Assembly (NCBI GenBank): GCA_021810175.1 | Contig: JAJZJJ010000111.1 | Location: 2,413 to 7,908, forward strand | Length of the DNA stretch: 5,496 bases | Direction: 5' to 3' | Source: Acidobacteriota bacterium | GTDB taxonomy: Bacteria > Acidobacteriota > Terriglobia > Terriglobales > Acidobacteriaceae | Shown: positions 1-5,061 of the stretch, piece by piece | Numbering within the stretch: the first letter of the stretch is position 1 | How the letters are laid out: every line of letters begins with the position of its first letter | The notes under the pieces: generated by a model | The model's input: only the letters and a program-made list of their open reading frames with translations | Told to the model about the DNA's origin: nothing | The model's database searches: none | Translations under genes and position numbers: made by a program

Positions 1-299
1 CGGATCATCTCGTCCATGTCGGCGCGCCAGCCGTCCTTATCGCCGCAGGCGACGATAACGGCGGAAGCCTCCTCGACTTTGGCCTGATTGAAGGCGGCGG
101 TGCGGAGACGGCGGCGCTGTTCGGGAGAGCGCACGACGATAAATCGCCAGGGCTGGAGGTTGTAACCGCTGGGAGCGCGCAGTCCGGCCTCAAGAATTTT
201 TTTCAGATCCGCGTCCGGGATTGGGGTCCCGTCAAAGCTGGGCGTCGCCCGCCGCTCGTCCATCGCTTCGCTCAGTTTTTTTTCTGTTCGTCCGGCCAT
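1..299 (-). CDS. Nitroreductase-family FMN oxidoreductase, N-terminal part (truncated by window edge)
   Basis: Cytoplasmic flavoprotein of the nitroreductase fold, which uses FMN and NAD(P)H to reduce nitro compounds, quinones or similar acceptors; the real substrate cannot be read from sequence. The 99 visible residues hold the family's N-terminal signature: RRATPSF at 16-22 (the usual RRSxRxF FMN-phosphate region, here with Ser where Arg is common), a PIPDADLKKILEAG helix at 27-39, then APSGYNLQPWRFIVV at 42-56, the segment that packs against the flavin. The C-terminal half, including the rest of the FMN site, lies beyond base 1. I chose the ATG at 297-299 because the family usually begins shortly before the RR motif; a purine-rich AAGAGA lies about 9 bases upstream. 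An in-frame ATG at 327-329 would add ten residues and is possible. It lies 65 bases after the stop of the secreted protein gene in the same direction, so cotranscription is possible. No functional link to that gene is evident. Confidence 0.88.
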   Translation of the reverse strand, partial: MAGRTEKKLSEAMDERRATPSFDGTPIPDADLKKILEAGLRAPSGYNLQPWRFIVVRSPEQRRRLRTAAFNQAKVEEASAVIVACGDKDGWRADMDEMI

Positions 300-364
300 A
301 CCGAAGGTCTCTTGCCTGCTTCCGTTCATTATCGGTGGAACTGCCTGATGCGTGATGGGTGGCG

Positions 365-1411
365 TCACTTCGCTGACTGGGAGGGAACACCTTCGTTTTC
401 AATCTGATCGATGGGAAGCTCCAGGGCGAACGGATTCTGGTTGCCGGGCGTGGCGACATGCACCCAAAGCCCGTGGAAGGCGGTTTTCAGTCCGGGATGG
501 GTGGCCAGCAGAGCACGCATGACGGTCACTACCTGCTTGCGGGCCAGGACCGGATCCTGGATCGCCTGACCCTGATATGTGACCACGAGATCGAGGTTGC
601 CGGAAAGGTGACCGACGTACATATTGGTAATCACGAAGGTCTGGCCGTTGTAGGTGAGCTGCATGGGCTGCGCCCCGGGAAGATTGGCGGGGCGAACCTT
701 TGCCGCCTCGCGGTCGAGCCGCTGGAGGTTGGGGCTGGAGATGAAATTAACGGGGACGAGCAGATATTTGGCGGTCTCGTAATAGAACCAGGCGGTGAAG
801 GGATCGTTCTTCTTTGCGTAAGCGCGGGCCTGCTTCCAGAACCAGACACCATCGCGGCCGGCCAGGGTCATGGGGCGGGCGAAGAAGCCGGCGAGCTTCC
901 AGTCAGGAGAAGCGGCGCCTTTCGGGGCCATATTCTGCAGGACCATGGAGACCTGCTGGGGGTTCTTCACGCCGGTGGCATGGGTGATGGCCAGGGCATA
1001 GGAGCCGGGCGGCAGCGAAGGGATGGTGATGGTGACCAGCAGGTTCGAGTTGTTGATGCCGCAGAAGAAATCGGCCTCGGTGGGCTGGGTGAGGTCGGTG
1101 GCGTCCAGCAGGTAGAGGTTGTCCACCGTGAGGGTGGCGTTCGAGAGGTCGGGCTGGAGGTTCTGCACGGAATCCGCGATGCCCTGAAAATGGCCCGCGA
1201 GCATGGGAATGGCCTGCGACTGCATGGCGGAGGCGTTACCCTCCTTGGCATCGACGGCGAGCATGAAGGCCGCCTGACGGAGCTGACGGCGCTGGGCAGC
1301 ATTCATCTGCGACTGGGTGGTGCAGGAAACGGCAAAGGCCGGGAGGCTGAAGACGGCCACCAGCACGGCAACCAGAAATCTCACCCATCCGGTTCCAGGA
1401 GAAAGGCGCAT
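365..1411 (-). CDS. Secreted protein of unknown function, 348 aa
   Basis: I do not recognise this family. The N-terminus is a clear Sec signal peptide: basic start, hydrophobic stretch FLVAVLVAVFSLP at 12-24, then AFA before the likely cleavage at 27/28, so the mature protein should be periplasmic or secreted. It keeps two cysteines, Cys30 near the new N-terminus and Cys117. Residues 35-90 look helical, 92-160 look like beta strands (LLVTITIPSLPPGSYALAI), and 189-222 form aromatic-rich helices (FWKQARAYAKKNDPFTAWFYYETAKYL) that resemble a single degenerate TPR-like hairpin. The C-terminal part, 250-335, again looks beta/alpha. No catalytic motif stands out. The start is supported by GAAAGGG at 1421-1427 (minus strand), nine bases before the ATG. 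It is divergent from the STN-like gene across 114 bases and precedes the nitroreductase on the same strand. A full-length frame with a signal peptide and a good ribosome site makes the gene itself secure; the function is unknown. Confidence 0.88.
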   Translation of the reverse strand: MRLSPGTGWVRFLVAVLVAVFSLPAFAVSCTTQSQMNAAQRRQLRQAAFMLAVDAKEGNASAMQSQAIPMLAGHFQGIADSVQNLQPDLSNATLTVDNLYLLDATDLTQPTEADFFCGINNSNLLVTITIPSLPPGSYALAITHATGVKNPQQVSMVLQNMAPKGAASPDWKLAGFFARPMTLAGRDGVWFWKQARAYAKKNDPFTAWFYYETAKYLLVPVNFISSPNLQRLDREAAKVRPANLPGAQPMQLTYNGQTFVITNMYVGHLSGNLDLVVTYQGQAIQDPVLARKQVVTVMRALLATHPGLKTAFHGLWVHVATPGNQNPFALELPIDQIENEGVPSQSAK

Positions 1412-1444
1412 CGAAGGTATCCCTTTCGGCGGCTGTCAGCAAAT

Positions 1445-1471
1445 CGTTTCACTCCGGGATGAGCGAAAACG
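1445..1471. promoter_or_regulatory. Imperfect inverted repeat in divergent intergenic region
   Basis: Bases 1445-1454 (CGTTTCACTC) pair with 1461-1471 (GAGCGAAAACG) around a 6-base centre, with one A/C mismatch and one bulged A. It lies 34 bases upstream of the start codon of the leftward secreted-protein gene and 55 bases before the rightward gene. It could be an operator or a leader hairpin of the leftward transcript. I see no convincing -35/-10 pair around it, so its role is a guess. Confidence 0.3.
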
Positions 1472-1497
1472 AATCACTGCTAGTCTAGTACACAGAA

Positions 1498-1519
1498 AGA
1501 GGGAGAAGCTTCTCTCTCT
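1498..1519. promoter_or_regulatory. Near-perfect palindrome centred on AAGCTT, just before the STN-like gene
   Basis: Eleven bases on each side of the centre between 1508 and 1509 are complementary, except one G/T pair (1502 with 1515). In RNA it would fold as a nine-pair stem with the loop AGCT. The left arm contains GGGAG, the only Shine-Dalgarno-like stretch before the ATG at 1526. The palindrome could be a repressor site or a hairpin masking that ribosome site. The purine-rich left arm and pyrimidine-rich right arm could also be chance low complexity. Confidence 0.4.
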
Positions 1520-1525
1520 GCTCCA

Positions 1526-2314
1526 ATGACTTCGATGCGGTTCATCTCCATTAGCCACCGGCGGGCGCGATTGTTTTCTTTGTGGATTTGCGCCCTGGCC
1601 GTGTGCGGCACGTGCGCGGCGCAGGTGGCTGTGAGCGGTCAGCATCCGCCGGCAGGCTCAAATACCGGGAAAGCGGCGGCAGCCGGGGCAAAACCGGCGG
1701 CGAAGGCGGGAAGAGCGGGGCAGTCCGGAGCGGCGGGAGCGGCGGGGGCAGCGAATGCAAAGGCGCCCCAGGCGGCGGCCGGGCAAACGGCGGCAGCGCC
1801 TGTTTCCCTGCTGAGCCAGCCGGCGAAACCGGCCAAAGTAACGTTTGCGGGAGGCAAGCTGGCGGTGGAGGCGGACAACTCCAGCCTGTCGAGCATTCTG
1901 CGGACCATCTCTTCGGACACCGGCATGGACATTCAGGGGCTCTCGCTGGACCAGCGAGTCTTTGGCGCGTATGGGCCGGGGAATCCGCGCGAGGTGCTGA
2001 CGTCGCTGCTGGAAGGCACGGGGTATAACGTGCTGATGATCGGCATGTCGCATAACGGGACGCCGAAACAGCTGGTGCTGACGATTCGCGGCAACGCGCC
2101 GCCGTCGCCGCCGATGAAGGACGAAGCGCCCCAGGGGCCGGTGTATCCGTACCCGAACCCGTACCCGAACCAGTATCGGGTGCAGCAGCCTCACCCGGCG
2201 CCGCCGCCGGGGCCACCGGGAAAGCCGGGCGCGCCGGGGCCGGTAAAGACTCCGCAGCAGATTCTGCAGGAGCTGGAGAAGTTGCGGCAGCAGCAGCAAA
2301 AGCAGCAGGGGTAG
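1526..2314 (+). CDS. Exported protein with STN-like (secretin/TonB short N-terminal) domain and Pro/Gln-rich tail
   Basis: Predicted envelope protein of 262 aa. Residues 1-32 are a signal peptide (basic HRRAR at 11-15, hydrophobic LFSLWICALAVCG, cut near AA/Q at 32/33). Residues 45-95 are a low-complexity Ala/Gly/Lys linker. Residues 104-188 look like an STN-type domain: VTFAGGKLAVEADNSSL, a helix SSILRTISSDTGM, then REVLTSLLEGTGYNVLMIG and a last strand KQLVLTIRG. This is the small beta-alpha fold found at the front of secretins and TonB receptors. Residues 190-240 are proline-rich, with YPNPYPN repeats and collagen-like GPPGKPGAPGP, and the end (243-262) is a Gln-rich probable coiled coil. 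No secretin barrel or TonB plug follows, so the domain stands alone. The start could be ATG 1526 or ATG 1535; GGGAGAAG at 1501-1508 is rather far from both. The lipoprotein gene follows 91 bases later. The STN assignment is by pattern and needs a profile search. Confidence 0.85.
   Translation: MTSMRFISISHRRARLFSLWICALAVCGTCAAQVAVSGQHPPAGSNTGKAAAAGAKPAAKAGRAGQSGAAGAAGAANAKAPQAAAGQTAAAPVSLLSQPAKPAKVTFAGGKLAVEADNSSLSSILRTISSDTGMDIQGLSLDQRVFGAYGPGNPREVLTSLLEGTGYNVLMIGMSHNGTPKQLVLTIRGNAPPSPPMKDEAPQGPVYPYPNPYPNQYRVQQPHPAPPPGPPGKPGAPGPVKTPQQILQELEKLRQQQQKQQG
2147..2170 (+). repeat. Perfect tandem repeat of a 12-base unit, two copies
   Basis: The unit CCGTACCCGAAC occurs twice without interruption, inside the proline-rich tail of the STN-like protein, and encodes YPNPYPN. 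Both copies are identical at DNA level, which suggests recent slippage expansion or strong codon constraint. Confidence 0.85.
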
Positions 2315-2330
2315 CGGGAAGGGATCCAAT

Positions 2331-2349
2331 GCCACTTTTGGGGAGTGGC
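2331..2349 (+). other. Small hairpin after the STN-like gene
   Basis: GCCACT at 2331-2336 pairs with AGTGGC at 2344-2349 around a 7-base loop, 17 bases after the stop codon. No T run follows (the next bases are CCGCGCG), so it is at best a weak or Rho-assisted terminator, or an mRNA 3' end stabiliser. It may also be chance. Confidence 0.25.
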
Positions 2350-2365
2350 CCGCGCGCGGCAGGAA

Positions 2366-2385
2366 GGTTATCTTTCAGATAATCC
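2366..2385 (+). other. Hairpin in the leader of the lipoprotein gene
   Basis: TTATCT (2368-2373) and AGATAA (2377-2382) form a perfect six-pair stem with a TTC loop, extendable by GG/CC across a bulged T. It ends about ten bases before the Shine-Dalgarno sequence AAAGG at 2395-2399. It is AT-rich compared with its surroundings. Regulatory meaning is unproven. Confidence 0.3.
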
Positions 2386-2405
2386 CTCTTCAGTAAAGGT
2401 TCGCC

Positions 2406-3200
2406 ATGCGGGTCCCTCGATTTTCGGCTCTGACGGCCGGTTTGCTTCTCCTGCTGGCCGCCGGATGCGGCGTTCAGACTCCTCCCCTGCAGACTGGAAC
2501 TCCGCTCTCGGGAAACTGGTCATTCCAGGCGCAAAGCAAGGCACAAAACCAGCCGCTGACGCTGAACCTGGGCTTCACCCAGGGCTCGTACGAGACGGTG
2601 AGCGCGGTGGCGCGGCTGAACGGGGCATCGTGCGTGAGCCCGGCCACGAACATTCTGCTGACGGGTTCCGTGAGCGGCAACAATGCGCTGACGCTGGTTT
2701 CGCAGCCGTTCGGCGGGACGACGCTGGTGCTGCAGGGCGAGGTGGCGGCGACCGGCAACGCGATTGGCGGAGCGACGTGGAGCTTCAAGGGCGGCAGTTG
2801 CGGGTCGCTGGGGCAGATGAATGTCGCGGCCACGGATTACAGCCAGATTTCGGGGCTATATTCGGGCAATTTCATGGATAATTCGGGGAACTCGCTGCCG
2901 GTTTCGGCGACGCTGCTGCAGACGACGCAGCCCAACGCGAATGGGCAGTTCACGCTGTCGGGAACGGCGACTTTTCCGTCCAATACCTGCTTCGTCCAGC
3001 AGCCCACTCTGACGAGCTCGGTGGTGACCGGCGACGCTTTGTCCATGACCTACACGGATTCTTCGAGCGGCACGGTGCTGACAGCGGCGGGCACCTTCAA
3101 CAGCACGGCGACGCAGCTGACCATCTCCCACTGGAGCATTGCGGGGGGCAACTGCGATGGCGATTCCGGCACGGGAGTGCTGACGGAAGGCGCGCAATAG
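2406..3200 (+). CDS. Putative outer-membrane lipoprotein with two tandem copies of a cysteine-paired beta module
   Basis: A 264-aa lipoprotein. The signal peptide (RVPRF, then LTAGLLLLLAAG) ends in the lipobox LAAGC at 17-21, so Cys21 should be lipidated; Gly follows rather than Asp, which argues for outer-membrane sorting. The rest is Ser/Thr/Gly/Asn-rich and looks all-beta. It falls into two related halves, about 34-140 and 148-260. Each begins with LSGNW or ISGLY, has one mid-module Cys (76; 195), a segment GNNALTL or GDALSMT, and ends with WSFKGGSC or WSIAGGNC (Cys132; Cys250). The Cys spacing is 56 and 55 residues, so one disulphide per module is likely. The function is unknown; surface adhesion, glycan binding or a structural role are possible. 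The start is supported by AAAGG at 2395-2399, six bases from the ATG. It is co-directional with the STN-like gene (91-base gap) and convergent with queF. Confidence 0.9.
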   Translation: MRVPRFSALTAGLLLLLAAGCGVQTPPLQTGTPLSGNWSFQAQSKAQNQPLTLNLGFTQGSYETVSAVARLNGASCVSPATNILLTGSVSGNNALTLVSQPFGGTTLVLQGEVAATGNAIGGATWSFKGGSCGSLGQMNVAATDYSQISGLYSGNFMDNSGNSLPVSATLLQTTQPNANGQFTLSGTATFPSNTCFVQQPTLTSSVVTGDALSMTYTDSSSGTVLTAAGTFNSTATQLTISHWSIAGGNCDGDSGTGVLTEGAQ

Positions 3201-3219
3201 GGGTGTGGGGCGAACGCGG

Positions 3220-3248
3220 AGAACAGGACCACGGACTGCAGAACAGGA
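3220..3248 (+). repeat. Two 9-base direct repeats in the convergent gap
   Basis: AGAACAGGA occurs at 3220-3228 and again at 3240-3248, exactly 20 bases apart. The copies sit between the lipoprotein stop and the queF stop. GGCGAAC (3209-3215) and GTTCGCC (3263-3269) also form a distant 7-base inverted repeat around them. No T-rich terminator is visible in this 51-base gap. Confidence 0.4.
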
Positions 3249-3251
3249 AGG

Positions 3252-3662
3252 TTACTTCTCTGGTTCGCCGGAGGGACGGGGCCAGCGGGCCTCGATGGTG
3301 GTGGAAATGCCGCCGCGGGGGCGGAAGTCGCCTTTGACGACGGCCCAGACGGGGTTACAGGCCTTCACGACGTCCTCCAGTATCTGGTTGACGACGTTCT
3401 CCTGAAAGATGCCGAGGTTGCGGTAGCAGAAGAGGTACTCTTTCCAGGATTTCAGCTCGAGGCAGCGTTCGCGGGGCATGTAGCGGAGGATGATCACGCC
3501 GAAATCGGGCAGTCCGGTTTTGGGGCAGACCGAAGTGAACTCCGGATCGTCGATGAGAATCTCGTATCCGGGAAACTGATTGGGCCAGGTTTCGATGGCG
3601 GGGAAGTGAAAATCGAGGCCAGCCTTCGCGTGATCGTCAGTGTAGCGCGGGGAAGAAGACAT
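3252..3662 (-). CDS. queF: NADPH-dependent 7-cyano-7-deazaguanine (preQ0) reductase QueF, unimodular type
   Basis: A cytoplasmic enzyme that reduces the nitrile of preQ0 to the amine preQ1, using two NADPH, in synthesis of the tRNA wobble base queuosine. At 136 aa it is the short single-domain form. Visible hallmarks: PEFTSVCPKTGLPDF at 40-54, with the nucleophile Cys46 (forms the thioimide) and the acid Asp53; the QueF motif ELKSWKEYL at 69-77; FCYRNLGIFQENVVNQI at 78-94, with substrate-binding Glu88; and GDFRPRGGIS at 111-120. The residue before Glu88 is Gln87, where Bacillus subtilis QueF has His96. The start at 3662 fits the family; only a weak ribosome site is visible. No other queuosine genes (queC, queD, queE, tgt) are in the window, and I see no preQ1 riboswitch in the upstream 135 bases. 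It is convergent with the lipoprotein gene and divergent from the adaptor gene. Confidence 0.96.
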   Translation of the reverse strand: MSSSPRYTDDHAKAGLDFHFPAIETWPNQFPGYEILIDDPEFTSVCPKTGLPDFGVIILRYMPRERCLELKSWKEYLFCYRNLGIFQENVVNQILEDVVKACNPVWAVVKGDFRPRGGISTTIEARWPRPSGEPEK

Positions 3663-3730
3663 GCTGCCATTTTACCGGGGGCGGATTTCGGCCTTCCCGG
3701 CGCATCCTGGCACGGTGGTCATCCGGGGCC

Positions 3731-3743
3731 AAATCGCGGATTT
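3731..3743. promoter_or_regulatory. Short palindrome between queF and the adaptor gene
   Basis: AAATC, a GCG centre and GATTT form a 13-base inverted repeat midway between the two divergent genes. It lies about 30 bases before the putative adaptor -10 box, a position suited to a transcription factor site. It is short enough to be chance. Confidence 0.2.
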
Positions 3744-3773
3744 TTCGCAGCCTCAAGGCGCGCGGACGACTCT

Positions 3774-3779
3774 TATATA
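3774..3779 (+). promoter_or_regulatory. Possible -10 box for the adaptor gene
   Basis: TATATA stands out as AT-rich in a GC-rich stretch, 18 bases before the ATG at 3798. A -35 box at normal spacing (3751-3756, CCTCAA) matches poorly. If used, the transcript would have a leader of only about a dozen bases, which would fit the lack of a clear Shine-Dalgarno sequence before this gene. Confidence 0.3.
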
Positions 3780-3797
3780 CTGCAAACGGTCCCATTG

Positions 3798-5036
3798 ATG
3801 ACAGCGAGACAGGCAAAGTCCAAAACGGCGCGCAATTGGCTCATTGGGGTGGTGGCGCTGGTTGCGCTCTTCTATCTGATCCACTGGCTGACGCGAAGCA
3901 AGCTGCCCATTCGGGTGGCGCAGGCGAAAATCGGCGATCTGAGGACGCCGCTTTCCACGAACGGCAAGGTGGAGCCGGAGAGGAACTATGAGGCGCATGC
4001 TCCGTTTCCCGGGGTGGTGCGGCAGGTTTACGTGCACGAGGGCGAGAAGGTTCCAGCGGGCAAGCTGCTGCTGCGCATGGACGACTCCGCGGCGAAGGCG
4101 CAGGTAGCCAACGCGCTGGCGGCGCTGCGGGGAGCCGAGGCGAATTATCAGGCGGCGCTGCATGGAGGCACGCCGGCGGACCGCATCACGCTGGAGAGCA
4201 ATCTGCAGAAGGCGATTCTGGCGCGGAAGCAGGCGCAACAGGATCTGAAGGCGCTGCAGTCGCTGGAGAAGAACGGCGCGGCGTCGCCGAGCGAAGTAGC
4301 CTCGGCGCAGAACCAGCTGGAAGCGGACAACAATACCATTCAGTCCCTGCAGCAGCGGCAGCAGAACCGGTATGCGGCTCCGCAGATCGCTCATGCGCAG
4401 GCGGCGCTGAACGACGCCCAGGCAGCCTACGCCGCGGCCGAGTCTTCGCTGCGGCAGGCGATTGTGCGGGCGCCCTTTGCGGGGACGGTTTACTCGCTGC
4501 CGGTATCGGCTACGAATTATGTTCAGCAGGGAGACCGGCTGCTGTCGCTGGCGAACCTGTCACATCTGCGGGTGGTGGCGTACTTCGACGAGCCGCAGGT
4601 GGGCAAGCTGAAGCTGGGACAATCGGCGACGGTGGTGTGGGACGCGCACCCGAATCACTCCTATAAGGGCCAGATCATCCGGCTTCCCTCGACGATCATT
4701 ACTTATGGAACGCGCAATGTGGGTGCGGCGCTGGTTTCCATCGAGAACCCCAACGGCGAACTGCTGCCCGATACGAATGTTCGTGTAACCGTGATCACCG
4801 CGAGTGAATCCAATGTGCTGGTGATTCCCCGCGATGCGCTCCACATCGAACAGGGAAAAACCTATGTCTATCGTGTCTCGGGAGGCGCTTTGCATCACAC
4901 CCCGGTCACGATCGGCAATCTGAATCTGGTTGAAGTCCACATCGTGAGCGGTTTGAAGCCTGGAGACGTGGTCGCCACGGGCACCACGAACGGCCAGCCG
5001 CTTGGCGACGGACAGCCCGTTCGCATTGTGAGGTAG
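3798..5036 (+). CDS. HlyD/MacA/RND-type efflux periplasmic adaptor (membrane fusion protein)
   Basis: Adaptor subunit linking an inner-membrane pump (ABC, RND or MFS) to an outer-membrane channel; 412 aa from the chosen ATG. A membrane anchor NWLIGVVALVALFYLIHW spans 13-30, so it is not a lipoprotein. A split lipoyl-like domain follows: YEAHAPFPGVVRQVYVHEGEKVPAGKLLL at 64-92 and, after the hairpin, IVRAPFAGTVYSLPV at 222-236. Between them, 95-220 is an Ala/Gln-rich coiled-coil hairpin. The beta-barrel domain is about 255-335 (LRVVAYFDEPQVGKLKLGQ), and the membrane-proximal end is 336-412 (VLVIPRDAL, then VVEVHIVSGLKPGDVV-like sequence). Overall it is nearest to the MacA/YknX style, but the partner pump cannot be decided. 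The frame is open further upstream to 3606, but that part would lie antisense over queF and encodes no signal sequence, so I reject it. The TPR gene follows after 25 bases, probably in one operon. No pump or TolC gene is in view. Confidence 0.92.
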   Translation: MTARQAKSKTARNWLIGVVALVALFYLIHWLTRSKLPIRVAQAKIGDLRTPLSTNGKVEPERNYEAHAPFPGVVRQVYVHEGEKVPAGKLLLRMDDSAAKAQVANALAALRGAEANYQAALHGGTPADRITLESNLQKAILARKQAQQDLKALQSLEKNGAASPSEVASAQNQLEADNNTIQSLQQRQQNRYAAPQIAHAQAALNDAQAAYAAAESSLRQAIVRAPFAGTVYSLPVSATNYVQQGDRLLSLANLSHLRVVAYFDEPQVGKLKLGQSATVVWDAHPNHSYKGQIIRLPSTIITYGTRNVGAALVSIENPNGELLPDTNVRVTVITASESNVLVIPRDALHIEQGKTYVYRVSGGALHHTPVTIGNLNLVEVHIVSGLKPGDVVATGTTNGQPLGDGQPVRIVR

Positions 5037-5061
5037 GGTTCGCGGGTTGTGGCAGGGGGTC

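Noticed and set aside
458..1462. Open plus-strand frame of 334 codons opposite the secreted-protein gene
   Set aside because: It is in the codon register directly opposite the real gene, where a stop appears only if the sense strand uses TTA, CTA or TCA, which are rare at this GC content. Its product lacks a signal peptide or domain, while the minus frame has a signal peptide and a good ribosome site.
1665..1800. GC-rich low-complexity stretch as a possible repeat array
   Set aside because: It encodes the Ala/Gly linker of the STN-like protein in frame, with no regular unit; codon-level low complexity explains it.
1658..2335. Open minus-strand frame of 225 codons opposite the STN-like gene
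   Set aside because: Arg/Leu-rich product of the same antisense register effect over a GC-rich, low-complexity gene; no domain or ribosome site.
2360..2370. Shared CAGGAAGGTTA at 2360-2370 and 3245-3254 region as a mobile repeat
   Set aside because: Only about 11 bases match and the flanks differ; the second copy overlaps the queF stop codon. Chance is the simpler reading.
3606..3797. Extended N-terminus for the adaptor protein
   Set aside because: The frame is open, but it would overlap queF antisense, and its 64 residues include no signal peptide. The membrane anchor lies properly placed after the ATG at 3798.
3663..3797. preQ1 riboswitch upstream of queF
   Set aside because: Neither the short C-rich pseudoknot pattern of preQ1-I nor any other recognisable aptamer is seen before the queF start.
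3753..4394. Open minus-strand frame of 213 codons opposite the adaptor gene
   Set aside because: Antisense register shadow of the coiled-coil region, rich in Arg, Leu and Gln, with no recognisable domain.
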